Of a DNA stretch of 64,000 bases, positions 55,832 to 64,000 are shown piece after piece. The notes below the pieces were generated by a model. The model worked only from the letters and a program-made list of their open reading frames with translations, was not told where the DNA came from and made no database searches. The DNA comes from G963663365 sp963663365 (lineage in GTDB: Bacteria > Hinthialibacterota > Hinthialibacteria > Hinthialibacterales > G963663365), in contig CAXXIH010000001.1 of assembly GCA_963663365.2 (NCBI GenBank), forward strand, positions 372,001-436,000, given 5' to 3'. How positions within the stretch are numbered: the stretch's first letter is position 1; each line of letters begins with the position of its first letter. The position numbers were made by a program, and so were the translations under genes.

Positions 55832-56380
55832 CTAGAAATTGCCTGGCCCGAATTTATAATCGCCATAGGGCGAGCCTTCGACGATGGTGACGATATGGCC
55901 TGAACTTAATAGGCCGTTGCTTGCCTCATAGAAGCCAATACCGGCTCGGCCTGGACCAAGGCTTATATTGTAACCGACAGTCCCAGGGGCGCTTGCAATC
56001 AACGCTTTGGCTGTGGTTTCATCGGTATAGCCGTTGTGTGGTTCCCAGTGAACCGTGCGTTTCGCATAATCGGATAAATTATTATTGGCATCCGTAAGAT
56101 TTTGATCTTGAAAAATATCGATCGGCCATTGTGTTAGATATCCTAACGGCGTGGTCAAGGGATTGTGTTGGCTGTATTTATGGGAATGAGCGTGAAATGT
56201 ATTAAAATCAGTTCGATACATAAGCATGGCGGTTTTAAGCGTACGGTGCGTCGCGATCATATTGGCGACCTTGGCCCGTATTTGCGCGTTTAGGAAATTA
56301 GGGACGGCGATAGCTGCCAGGATTCCAATAATTGCTACGACAATGAGTAACTCAATGAGTGTGAATGCCGAACGTTTCAT
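55832..56380 (-). CDS. Pseudopilin-like protein, type IV pilin N-terminus (paralogue 1)
   Basis: 182 residues from ATG 56380; the longer frame to 56485 is unlikely. MKRSA^FTLIELLIVVAIIG is a class III prepilin signal and helix with Ala at the cleavage position and Glu at +5. The conserved stretch ends in PNFLNAQIRAKVAN. The middle is variable, while the C terminus NGLLSSGHI matches the other two paralogues. It should be cleaved by PilD and built into a pseudopilus or type IV-like pilus. No other pilus gene is nearby. It is divergent from the GH5-like/DUF1080 gene. Confidence 0.9.
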   Translation of the reverse strand: MKRSAFTLIELLIVVAIIGILAAIAVPNFLNAQIRAKVANMIATHRTLKTAMLMYRTDFNTFHAHSHKYSQHNPLTTPLGYLTQWPIDIFQDQNLTDANNNLSDYAKRTVHWEPHNGYTDETTAKALIASAPGTVGYNISLGPGRAGIGFYEASNGLLSSGHIVTIVEGSPYGDYKFGPGNF

Positions 56381-56537
56381 GATGTCAATCCAATCATCTA
56401 TATCATAAGAAAAACCAGGATCTTCTTGCCGGTGGGGACTGTCAAGGTGAAAAATCGGAACTGATGGGATTGAATGTATTGACATTTCACGAATCTTGAC
56501 GTACGTCTACATCCATCAGAACAGCAGGAGCTGCACG

Positions 56538-58148
56538 ATGAGACATTGCTTTCTTCCCGTTTTATTACCGGTTTCACTATTTTTTGCCATTCCGGATTCA
56601 TTTGCCTCGGAGCAGACCACACAGACCAAAGCCACAATGGCCTGGCCGAAGGAAAAGGCCTGGGAATGGTATAAGGAGCGGGGGTGGACGGTTGGCTTTA
56701 ATTTTCTGCCTAGTAATGCAGTCAACTCAACCGAGATGTGGGCCGCGGATACTTTCGATCCCGAAACCATAGACCGGGAACTGCGTTGGGCGAGTGATCT
56801 CGGTTTTAATTCCTGCCGGGTTTATTTGCAGTACCTTTTATGGGAACAAGACGCCCAAGGCTATAAGGAACGCATTGGGAAGTTCCTGGATATTGCTGCC
56901 TCACACGGTATGACAGTCATGCCGGTTCTGTTCGACGATGTGGCATTCTCCGGAAAAGAACCGTATCTCGGCAAACAGGATGATCCGGTTCCCGGCGTCC
57001 ATAATAGTGGTTGGACTCCCAGTCCCGGGCTTAAGCGGGTTGATGATAAGAAAACATGGCCCAAACTCAGGGCGTATGTTCAAGATATTATTCTGCATTT
57101 CGGTCAGGATGAGCGTATCCTGCTTTGGGATTTGTATAACGAGCCGGGCAACTCCAATCTCGGAAACAAAAGCCTTCCCCTGCTAAAAGCGACGTTTCAA
57201 TGGGCGCGAGAAGTAAAACCTGCGCAACCGCTCAGTTCAGGAATTTGGAATAACGATCTTCAAGATATCAATGAGACGTTGGCCGAACTGTCAGATGTAA
57301 TCACTTTTCATGCCTATGAAGACTTTGAGGCCGCGAAGAGCAAAATCAAGCAAATGACCGGATATGGCCGTCCGGTAATCTGCACGGAATGGCTTCGACG
57401 GGGGGTAGGGAACACATTTCAAAATCTTCTTCCTATATTTAAGAAAGAGAACATCGGCTGCTACAACTGGGGCTTGGTTGCCGGAAAGACACAGACTTAT
57501 TATCCGTGGGGATCGAAGGCCGGTGATCCTGAGCCAAAGCAATGGCAGCATGATCTTTTGCGGCAAGACGGAAAACCATTTGATCCAGAAGAAGCCGATT
57601 TTATCCGTAGCCAGCTATGGCGGCCTCTATTCAATGGTAAGGATTTAGAGAATTGGGAAATCAGCGGCAAGGCGCGCTGGGCCGTTGAAGATGGGATTCT
57701 AGTCGGACGGCAAGGTCCCAACCGTGAGCATGGCGATCTTTTAACGGTTGAGGATTTTGACGACTTTCTTGTGACTCTTACCTATCGTATACATTGGCCG
57801 GCCAATAGCGGGCTGTGGTTCCGCTATCAAAGCGCCGACCAAGCCTTTCAAGCCGATATTTTGGAATACAAGGATCCGGTTGCTTGGTCCGGATCGCTTT
57901 ATTGCACGGGTAAGATGTTTATCGGCATCAATGAAGATCCATCAATTGTGGATCGTGAGGGCTGGAATACGATGACCGTGCTTGCCAATGGAGAGCATCT
58001 TGTTGTGCATCTTAACGGGCATAAGACAGTCGATGTGCGCGATGACACCAGTTTCACGGGGAAAATTGGCTTCCAGATTCATGCCGGAGACCAATTTGAG
58101 ACCATGTTTATTGAAGTGCGTGAGATTCGTATCCGTCCGCTGAATTGA
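56538..58148 (+). CDS. Exported GH5-like glycosidase fused to DUF1080/3-keto-disaccharide-hydrolase-like domain
   Basis: 536 residues from ATG 56538 (AGGAG at 7 nt). Sec signal ~1-24. Residues ~40-350 form a GH-A TIM barrel: GFNFLPSNAVNSTEMW, NSCRVYLQYLLWEQD, WDLYNEPG with acid/base E202, and ICTEWLRR with nucleophile E284. This matches GH5-like mannanases/glucanases. From ~370 a DUF1080 beta-sandwich follows: PLFNGKDLENWEISGKARW, LTYRIHWPANSGLWFR and GFQIHAGDQFETMF, which binds or cleaves sugars in planctomycete-type bacteria. The fusion suggests breakdown and capture of a beta-glycan. It lies between the first two pseudopilin genes. Confidence 0.87.
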   Translation: MRHCFLPVLLPVSLFFAIPDSFASEQTTQTKATMAWPKEKAWEWYKERGWTVGFNFLPSNAVNSTEMWAADTFDPETIDRELRWASDLGFNSCRVYLQYLLWEQDAQGYKERIGKFLDIAASHGMTVMPVLFDDVAFSGKEPYLGKQDDPVPGVHNSGWTPSPGLKRVDDKKTWPKLRAYVQDIILHFGQDERILLWDLYNEPGNSNLGNKSLPLLKATFQWAREVKPAQPLSSGIWNNDLQDINETLAELSDVITFHAYEDFEAAKSKIKQMTGYGRPVICTEWLRRGVGNTFQNLLPIFKKENIGCYNWGLVAGKTQTYYPWGSKAGDPEPKQWQHDLLRQDGKPFDPEEADFIRSQLWRPLFNGKDLENWEISGKARWAVEDGILVGRQGPNREHGDLLTVEDFDDFLVTLTYRIHWPANSGLWFRYQSADQAFQADILEYKDPVAWSGSLYCTGKMFIGINEDPSIVDREGWNTMTVLANGEHLVVHLNGHKTVDVRDDTSFTGKIGFQIHAGDQFETMFIEVREIRIRPLN

Positions 58149-58180
58149 ATTTCGCAATAGCCTTTTCTCTTCGGGGAATT

Positions 58181-58795
58181 TTAGCGATAGATCCGTGAAC
58201 TGGTGGAGAGCAGATCGCCACTGGAGCGAATGCCGTTTGTTGGGCTGTAAAAAATGCCTCCATCGCGGTTCGGACCCGCCTGGTGCGGTTTGTCTAGGCT
58301 ATAAAGACCTGCATCCAAGTCAGGCCAGGGCCAATTCGGTTCCCGATCAGGCCCCCAACAGAAAATGAAGTATGAGATATTGGCCTTCTTATAGGGAGTG
58401 ATTCGAGCGCTGTCTTCGAGTTGGTCGAATTTCAAGGGAGCGCCATAGGCAAAATAGACTCCGGCGTCTTCTTCCATCTTTGTATAAAACGGATCTTTGA
58501 AGACATCAATGTCGGAGAGATATGCGACCGGTGTGGTGAGAGCGAGATAGGTTCGTCCGTCGGTTGCATCCGGCCCCTGATCGACCGGCGCCCAATTATA
58601 ATCCAAGTTATATGCGCTGATCGCCGATTGAATTGTTTTCATATTCGCATATGTCTTTGCGAGTTTGGCTCGTAACTGAGCATTTAAAAAATTGGGAACA
58701 GCAATTGCTGCAAGAATCCCAATAATCGCGACGACAATAAGCAATTCGATAAGAGTAAATGCCGTCGTATGAAAATGAGTTTTTCTATGTTTCAT
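58181..58795 (-). CDS. Pseudopilin-like protein (paralogue 2)
   Basis: 204 residues. KTHFHTTA^FTLIELLIVVA is a prepilin cleavage site and helix, with Ala before the Phe. PNFLNAQLRAKLAK follows. The middle is about 120 residues of variable sequence, and the C terminus has NGIRSSGDLLS as in the other paralogues. No clear ribosome-binding site precedes the ATG. Synonymous codons differ widely from paralogues 1 and 3 although the first 40 residues are almost identical, so these are old copies kept by selection. The gene converges on the GH5-like fusion and follows the cytochrome lipoprotein gene. Confidence 0.9.
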   Translation of the reverse strand: MKHRKTHFHTTAFTLIELLIVVAIIGILAAIAVPNFLNAQLRAKLAKTYANMKTIQSAISAYNLDYNWAPVDQGPDATDGRTYLALTTPVAYLSDIDVFKDPFYTKMEEDAGVYFAYGAPLKFDQLEDSARITPYKKANISYFIFCWGPDREPNWPWPDLDAGLYSLDKPHQAGPNRDGGIFYSPTNGIRSSGDLLSTSSRIYR

Positions 58796-58827
58796 ATTTT
58801 GTTTTGCGGCTCGATTGCTTGTTTTTT

Positions 58828-59424
58828 CTAATTTACTGTTCCGGAATGGGAATAGGAATTCCGGGAAAGATCGAGCCGGGTTTCGGAACCTTCACGCCGC
58901 GCGATGAGTATCGGTGCGTCTTTTGCCGGATCATCAAGGCTGTTTTCCGGAAGCGAGATGGACCAGTCCCGGCCATCCACCTCTGCGGCAAATGATTTTC
59001 CATCCACCTCAAGTATCACTTCAGATCCCGGCATGACTTCACCTCTCATGCCGTTCGTTTCAAGTTTTGTCAAAACGATGAAAGGTGTTTTTACGATTAA
59101 ACTATGATGAAAAGCCACCTGAGCAGCCAGTTCAGCGCCTTCCAGCGGTGCTTCGCCCGGTCCTGCGGCCATATCGTCTACAATCGTGCGCAATTTCTTT
59201 TCGCTCAGTCCCTTGCCGAAATCATCGCCATAATGTGCGCCATTCGGACCGTGACACCGTGAACACTGAGAATCGAAATAGGTGAGCGGGCTGAATGTCA
59301 AAGGTTGCACGCGTGTAGAACTAGGTTTTTTCTCAACTGAATCCATTCCACAACCGGTCATAATGATAACAGTCAGGATTGTCACAAACGGGAATTCAAA
59401 CTTCTTTAGGCTTTTAGAAATCAT
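58828..59424 (-). CDS. Cytochrome c-type lipoprotein
   Basis: 198 residues from ATG 59424; a TTG at 59433 overlapping the upstream stop as TTGA is an alternative. The signal ends in IMTGC with lipobox Cys25. QCSRCHG gives the heme site C54-x-x-C57-H58. The axial sixth ligand may be Met in VDDMAAGPG but is not certain. The last ~90 residues (GEVMPGSEVILEVDGKSF) resemble a beta-sandwich. It should accept electrons at the membrane. Overlapped or adjoining the sorbosone-dehydrogenase-like gene upstream, it is probably that enzyme's electron acceptor. Confidence 0.88.
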   Translation of the reverse strand: MISKSLKKFEFPFVTILTVIIMTGCGMDSVEKKPSSTRVQPLTFSPLTYFDSQCSRCHGPNGAHYGDDFGKGLSEKKLRTIVDDMAAGPGEAPLEGAELAAQVAFHHSLIVKTPFIVLTKLETNGMRGEVMPGSEVILEVDGKSFAAEVDGRDWSISLPENSLDDPAKDAPILIARREGSETRLDLSRNSYSHSGTVN

Positions 59425-59429
59425 GATTT

Positions 59430-60632
59430 TCAATATCCGGGTTCAATTTTTTGACCGGCATATGATAATCGGTAGATACGGTTGGTAAAGTCGCAACTAA
59501 AGAGAATCGTTCCATCGGGCGCCTGTACACAATCGACTGGGCGCGCAAGCACACCTTCGCCACGAGATGGAAGATCATCGGCGGTGATTGTACTCACGAG
59601 ACATAATGATCCGTATGGTTTGCCGGTTAGATCGTCGAAGAGAATTCTTTCGATGCGGTAGCCCACCCGTGTAGTGCTGTTCCATGATCCATGACACGCC
59701 ACCAATGCGTCGCCATTATGATCCTTCGGGAAATGAGTATTGTTCTCAATGAATATGAAGCCGTTAGGAGCCCAGTGTGCGCCGAAATTCCATTCGGGCA
59801 TGATTGTCTTGGCTGCCAGCTCCAAAATATCCGGATGATCGTAAAATTCCAATCGCGGTAGACGGTTCCCGGTTATATAGGGGTGCCCGTAAAATCCGCC
59901 TTCTACATATTTGTTGAATTCGCAAGGAGGTTGTTGATCGGTAACAGGGTGAAATCCTTTCTTCTCCCCAAGTTCGCGTCCATACCAATCGCTGTTGTGA
60001 TCCACTCCCCAAACTTCTTTGGTACCGGGGCGGTAACGGTATTTTTCAGTATTACGAATTCCTGAAGCGATGAGTTTTCGAGATGAACCGTCGTGTTTGT
60101 AGAGGAAAAGTTTCTGACGATCTGTGTCATCTTCGGCCGTGATGTTCCCGCTGCAACCGACTGATGTATAGAATCCATCTTCGGTTACAAAGATCGGCCG
60201 CCACCAATGCCCGGCGCCGCCCGGAATAGAGCCCTCGGGCAGAATGGTAACAACTTCATCTGCGATACCATCTCCATTGGTGTCGCGTCCCCGGTGAACT
60301 GCCAACGATTGTGCGAACCAGAGCCAACCATTGTAGAAATGAAGACCGTGGACTTGAGGCATTCCGCTGACAAATTCGGCGGCGATTTCATAAACGCCGT
60401 CACCATCCGTATCGCGCAATGTTGTGATGGTCCCCTTTTTCGGGCTGCTTACATACAAATTGCCTTTATCATCAAACTCCATAAACCGTGTCTCTTCCAT
60501 CTGTACGGAGGCGATACTTACTTTATACCCGGGGCGGACGCGAAACTGGGGCATATCCGGACCGAGTTCGCCTCCCTCTGCTGTTGCGTTTACGGCGAGT
60601 GCCGCCGCAAAGAATACGATGTGAAGTGTCAT
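59430..60632 (-). CDS. Sorbosone-dehydrogenase/PQQ-sugar-dehydrogenase-like propeller protein
   Basis: 400 residues from ATG 60632 (GGAGG 8 nt upstream). The first ~18 residues are a Sec signal (TLHIVFFAAALAVNATA). The rest is a six-bladed propeller of the glucose/sorbosone dehydrogenase family: FRVRPGYKVSIASV, FDDKGNLYVSSPKKGTI, DTDGDGVYEIAAEF, GTKEVWGVDHNSDWYGREL, HWAPNGFIFIENN and LARPVDCVQAPDGTILFSCDF. PQQ and Ca2+ are the expected cofactors, though individual PQQ ligands cannot be verified by eye. It is coupled to the cytochrome lipoprotein gene directly downstream, suggesting periplasmic oxidation of a sugar with electrons to cytochrome c. Confidence 0.85.
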   Translation of the reverse strand: MTLHIVFFAAALAVNATAEGGELGPDMPQFRVRPGYKVSIASVQMEETRFMEFDDKGNLYVSSPKKGTITTLRDTDGDGVYEIAAEFVSGMPQVHGLHFYNGWLWFAQSLAVHRGRDTNGDGIADEVVTILPEGSIPGGAGHWWRPIFVTEDGFYTSVGCSGNITAEDDTDRQKLFLYKHDGSSRKLIASGIRNTEKYRYRPGTKEVWGVDHNSDWYGRELGEKKGFHPVTDQQPPCEFNKYVEGGFYGHPYITGNRLPRLEFYDHPDILELAAKTIMPEWNFGAHWAPNGFIFIENNTHFPKDHNGDALVACHGSWNSTTRVGYRIERILFDDLTGKPYGSLCLVSTITADDLPSRGEGVLARPVDCVQAPDGTILFSCDFTNRIYRLSYAGQKIEPGY

Positions 60633-60822
60633 AATTACGACCTCCATGGATAGACAACGGCAATTCTCCGGAAATCCGCATCATGCGGACCGGATTGTCC
60701 CGTTACGTAGAAATGTACTGTTTCCTCGCTGCCGGTTGGTTGATACCGGAATAATCTACACTACCGCCATCATCATCGAACAGCGACCCTGGGGTATGGA
60801 AATAATAAAAAAAATAGAAAGA

Positions 60823-61389
60823 TCAGGGGCCAAAACGAGTAATATCGCCACTGCTGTTTAGACCATTGGAGCCTGCATAGGGCAAAATATGATCGGGAAA
60901 AATCGGCTCGATGACATTTGAGGCGCGGTCAGGGCCGATGCTGCGGATCGAATACAAAAAACGATCTTTGGTTTCAAAATAGCCGGTCCAAAAGGCTTTG
61001 TCATAAGAGGCCCGGTCACCATAGGCGTAGGTGTCCGCTTGTTTGCCGGGAATCTGTTGTTTGAGATCGAATGCTTCTGGCGGAATTGTAGCGATATAAG
61101 CGATGGGGGTGCTTAATGACAGCAGGCGGTGGGAAGTAATGCTGTTGGGATCGTAAGTGCCGGGCCAGTATCGTGTCATCCATAAATGAACGTAACGGTT
61201 GTTGTCGATCCGATAGGATTCGAGCGCGGTCACCAGGCTGTTAAGATCTGCCTGCGCCCGGGCGAGTTTGGCGCGGACCTGTGCGTTGAGGAAATTCGGA
61301 ACGGCGATTGCCGCCAAAATGCCGATGATCGCAACTACAATAAGTAATTCGATAAGTGTGAATCCCGTATTCCTATGCTTTCTGTTCAT
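60823..61389 (-). CDS. Pseudopilin-like protein (paralogue 3)
   Basis: 188 residues. RNTG^FTLIELLIVVAIIG has the usual Gly at the prepilin cleavage site. PNFLNAQVRAKLAR follows, then a helix and a variable domain, ending in NGLNSSGDITRF as in the other two paralogues. GGAG stands unusually near the ATG (one base), so the effective initiation site is uncertain. It is isolated, 174 bp upstream of nothing on the same strand and divergent from the GNAT gene. Confidence 0.9.
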   Translation of the reverse strand: MNRKHRNTGFTLIELLIVVAIIGILAAIAVPNFLNAQVRAKLARAQADLNSLVTALESYRIDNNRYVHLWMTRYWPGTYDPNSITSHRLLSLSTPIAYIATIPPEAFDLKQQIPGKQADTYAYGDRASYDKAFWTGYFETKDRFLYSIRSIGPDRASNVIEPIFPDHILPYAGSNGLNSSGDITRFGP

Positions 61390-61591
61390 TCTCCTGATTC
61401 CCTGTTGTCAGTTCCCGTATTTGCCAGCACAATTTTATCAATTATGCGGTGTTGTGTCATTGAAGGCTAGGTGTAACTTTAAAGCAAATTCTGAATTTGT
61501 TTTTTGCGGCTTATGCCTCAATACCTGGTCGACGGTTTTTATCGATGAATTGATGTTGTAATTGACGTAACTGCTTCAATTGGAGAAATAT

Positions 61592-62461
61592 ATGAGCGTT
61601 GATCTTCATTTCCGTACACTTACCAAACAGGACCTTGCAGATGCAATGCGTCTCAAGACAATTGCCGGATGGAACCAAACTGAGGAGGACTGGATTCGTT
61701 TTCTCGATATGGATCCGGAGGGGACTTTTGCAGCCTGCATGGGCGAAAATGTTGTCGCCACAGGCTCCACTGTTATTTACCAAGGGCGGGTGGCCTGGAT
61801 TGGAATGATCCTTGTCGATCCCGAGTACCGCCGCTTGGGAATCGGGACGAAGATGTTGCATCACTGCATTGCGTATCTTCAATCACGCAATGTGCCTGCA
61901 ATTAAGTTGGACGCGACACCCATGGGGCAGCCTGTCTACGAAAAAATCGGTTTCTTAGCTGAATATGGCGCGGCGCGATGGGAAGGACGCGGCATTGAAG
62001 TGCCGGAAACGCCTGAATCTGATGAATGCCTCATTCGCCCTCTTGCGGCCGATGATGCCGAAGCGTTACGTCAATTGGATTCTCCGGTATTCGGTGCGGA
62101 TCGGACTGATTTGTTGTTGAGTTGCCTTAAAGATCATCCCGAATGCGCAGGGGCGGTTTGGCAAGGAGATGAGTTGGCCGGTTTTGTGTTGGCGCGTATT
62201 GGCACCGATGCTCATCATATTGGCCCGCTTGTGGCACGCGATAGCGGCGTGGCTGGGTCTCTTTTATACTGGGCGATCAAACAACGAAGACGCGACCGGA
62301 TATTCATTGATATCCTTACGGATAATCCCTTGATGAGCGAGTGTTTGACACTGTTGGGTATGAAAGAACAACGTCCTTTCTTGCGGATGTACCTGGGCGA
62401 AAACCATTATCCGGGACAGCCGGAATTGGTCTATGCCATGGCCGGTCCGGAACTGGGGTAA
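61592..62461 (+). CDS. GNAT-family protein with two acetyltransferase domains
   Basis: 289 residues from ATG 61592 (GGAG 6 nt upstream). Domain one (~1-135) contains IGMILVDPEYRRLGIGTKML, with the acetyl-CoA loop R-R-x-G-x-G, and QPVYEKIGF as its end. Domain two (~150-285) is degenerate: IRPLAADDAEALRQLD and GVAGSLLYWAIKQRRRD keep the fold but no clear acetyl-CoA loop. The arrangement resembles the Eis/YitI-type double GNATs where one domain is often inactive. The acceptor is unknown. It precedes the MBL-fold gene by 37 bp on the same strand and may be cotranscribed. Confidence 0.88.
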   Translation: MSVDLHFRTLTKQDLADAMRLKTIAGWNQTEEDWIRFLDMDPEGTFAACMGENVVATGSTVIYQGRVAWIGMILVDPEYRRLGIGTKMLHHCIAYLQSRNVPAIKLDATPMGQPVYEKIGFLAEYGAARWEGRGIEVPETPESDECLIRPLAADDAEALRQLDSPVFGADRTDLLLSCLKDHPECAGAVWQGDELAGFVLARIGTDAHHIGPLVARDSGVAGSLLYWAIKQRRRDRIFIDILTDNPLMSECLTLLGMKEQRPFLRMYLGENHYPGQPELVYAMAGPELG

Positions 62462-62498
62462 ACGCAGATCCATTGAATAGCAAAGTAGGAGTTTGAAC

Positions 62499-64000
62499 AT
62501 GGTTAGGCGCGTGATCATTTTGCTTTTCAGTCTTGCACTCCTGGATTTCCGGTGTTTTGATGCAGGCGCAATGGATTCGATGCAGATCACTGAGCATGTT
62601 GAAGTCGTACCGGGTGCTGTTAATGGTGCGTTTGTGCATCAAAGCGGCAAAGTGTTGGCGGTATATGGCGATCCCCGTCAAAATCCGCCCCCGGTGGATA
62701 CGGTGCTTTTTACGCATCATCGCCGGGATGTGGTTTGGGCGGGGCGCGGACTTGTGGCGAATGGCGCCAGTGCGGTTGTGCCCCAAGCCGAACTCAGTCT
62801 TTTTAAAGATGTAGAGCAATATTGGAGCAAATTCCGGGAAGCCCGGTTTCACGATTACGATCAACAATCAACGAAGATTCTTGTGTCTCCTCTGTCTGTA
62901 ACGCAAACCGTTACAGGCGGCAAACCGTTTGAATGGGAAGGATTGCAATTTGAGGTCTTGGATGCTCCCGGATACACGCGGGGAGCAGTGGCTTATGTCC
63001 TTGAGATCGATCGAAAGCGAATCGCCTTTACGGGTGATTTGATTTATGGCGATGGCCGGATATGGGATTGGTACAGCATGCAAGATGCAATCCCGGAAGC
63101 GAAACTGCGTGGGTATCACGGCTACGCGGCACGAAGCGCTGAACTGTTGGAGAGTCTGCGGCTTGTTGCTGAACGTCAACCGGACATAATTATTCCCGCA
63201 CGGGGACCTGTGATTGAGAATCCTCAAGAAGCCATTGACCGGCTGACAAAGCGATTGCGTGCAGCCTATGCAAATTATTTGTCAATCAGCGCATTACGGT
63301 TTTATTTCGGTGACGATCATATCCGTCTAAAGGCAAACCGCATTCTTGGGCCGGAAGCCGAAGTGGAGTGGATGCCGAATGCCGAAACGGTGGATGAAGA
63401 ATTGCCCAAATGGGTAATTCCGATGAATACATCACGGCTACTTTTGGCGGATGATAAATCGGGATTCCTGATCGATTGTGGATCCGATGATGTTATTAAG
63501 CGCATTAAAGAGATGATGCGCGAGGCGTGGCTGACAGCAATAGATGGTGTCTATGTGACCCATTACCACGACGATCATACGGATCGAGTGGCCGCCATTG
63601 CTGATGAATTCAAATGCCCGGTTTATGCCTGCGAAGAACAAGTAGATGTGCTTGAAAATCCAGGCGCCTATCGTCTCCCGGCGATGACCGATATTCCCAT
63701 TCCATGTGTGCAAGGCATGGCTGAAGGTTCCAAACTCCGATGGAAAGAGTTTGAGATGACTTTCTATTTTTACCCCGGGCAAACTCTCTACCACGGCGGA
63801 TTACTGGTTGAGAGACAGGATGGTGGGAGGATTCTTTTTGCCGGCGATTCATTCACGCCTTCAGGCATCGACGATTATTGTCTTTTAAACAGGGATTTTC
63901 TTCATCCGGGCATGGGCTATTTCCGCTGCCTGGATTTGCTGCGGGAGATCAATCCGGATTGTACGATTATCAATGAGCATGTTTTTCCGATGTTTCGCTT
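62499..64000 (+). CDS. Tandem metallo-beta-lactamase-fold protein, C-terminus beyond window
   Basis: An ATG at 62499 (AGGAG 7 nt upstream) opens a frame to the window end: about 500 residues visible. The N terminus (VIILLFSLALLDFRCFDAGA) is a signal peptide. Two MBL-like halves follow. The first is degenerate: the expected HxHxDH is THHRRDVVWAG, and a later strand has TGDLIYGDGR. The second, at roughly residues 300-500, has the proper motif THYHDDHTD near 350 followed by LFAGDSFTP. The first half is probably structural and the second metal-binding. It may be hydrolysing a phosphoester, lactone or thioester; substrate unknown. The gene is a likely partner of the double GNAT gene. Confidence 0.82.
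   Translation, partial: MVRRVIILLFSLALLDFRCFDAGAMDSMQITEHVEVVPGAVNGAFVHQSGKVLAVYGDPRQNPPPVDTVLFTHHRRDVVWAGRGLVANGASAVVPQAELSLFKDVEQYWSKFREARFHDYDQQSTKILVSPLSVTQTVTGGKPFEWEGLQFEVLDAPGYTRGAVAYVLEIDRKRIAFTGDLIYGDGRIWDWYSMQDAIPEAKLRGYHGYAARSAELLESLRLVAERQPDIIIPARGPVIENPQEAIDRLTKRLRAAYANYLSISALRFYFGDDHIRLKANRILGPEAEVEWMPNAETVDEELPKWVIPMNTSRLLLADDKSGFLIDCGSDDVIKRIKEMMREAWLTAIDGVYVTHYHDDHTDRVAAIADEFKCPVYACEEQVDVLENPGAYRLPAMTDIPIPCVQGMAEGSKLRWKEFEMTFYFYPGQTLYHGGLLVERQDGGRILFAGDSFTPSGIDDYCLLNRDFLHPGMGYFRCLDLLREINPDCTIINEHVFPMFR

Noticed and set aside
1..64000. An integron integrase, transposase or site-specific recombinase
   Set aside because: None of the long frames shows tyrosine-, serine-recombinase or DDE motifs; the array is called integrase-less.
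1..64000. CRISPR array, rRNA or tRNA genes
   Set aside because: No regularly spaced short repeats, rRNA-like conserved blocks or cloverleaf with the TTCGAATC-type arm were found on reading both strands.

Overview
The window looks like a chromosome segment of an uncultured, diderm, polysaccharide-degrading bacterium. It has moderate GC, many exported enzymes with Sec, Tat or lipoprotein signals, and three pseudopilin-like proteins with near-identical N termini and shared C-terminal endings. Pro/Thr linkers, URO-D-fold paralogues, sulfatases and Gfo/Idh proteins fit candidate phyla near Sumerlaeota, Hydrogenedentota or Lentisphaerota; this placement is inference. There is no SusC/SusD pair, no rRNA or tRNA, no CRISPR array and no recognisable DNA-binding regulator.

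Layout. 1-12 kb: a secreted beta-propeller glycosidase (cut by the left edge), a URO-D-fold protein, a sugar/H+ symporter, an exported six-hairpin glycosidase-like protein, a DegT aminotransferase, a sugar isomerase/epimerase plus Gfo/Idh pair, and a GH36-like alpha-galactosidase. 12.2-19.3 kb: one giant exported protein with 14 PPC-type repeats made by duplicating a seven-repeat block. 20-33.5 kb: glycosidase-like proteins, an ABC permease and binding protein without an ATPase, two translationally coupled sulfatases, and a second URO-D-fold protein. 33.6-38.2 kb: an operon of TolB-like propeller, FGE-fold lipoprotein, MBOAT acyltransferase and SGNH protein, probably for O-acylating a surface glycan. 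38.4-44.1 kb: Tat-exported phosphoesterase, six-hairpin glycosidase, CgeB-like glycosyltransferase, exported methyltransferase.

44.1-50.5 kb is the accessory part. It carries 78-bp repeats that resemble integron attC sites and lie just 3' of minus-strand genes, two degenerate copies, a 120-bp MITE with a 4-bp target duplication inside one of them (the empty site survives in another copy), a SIR2-like gene, and a DUF3987-type gene flanked by imperfect inverted repeats. No integrase is visible, so it would be a cassette array lacking an integrase (CALIN-like), not a complete integron.

50.5-64 kb: a secreted subtilase, a DUF3592-like membrane protein, three pseudopilin genes interleaved with a GH5-like/DUF1080 fusion and a sorbosone-dehydrogenase/cytochrome c lipoprotein pair, a double-GNAT acetyltransferase, and a tandem metallo-beta-lactamase-fold protein cut by the right edge. 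Together most genes serve capture, desulfation and hydrolysis of complex, probably sulfated, heteropolysaccharides outside the cytoplasm, sugar uptake, and oxidation or epimerisation of the released sugars.
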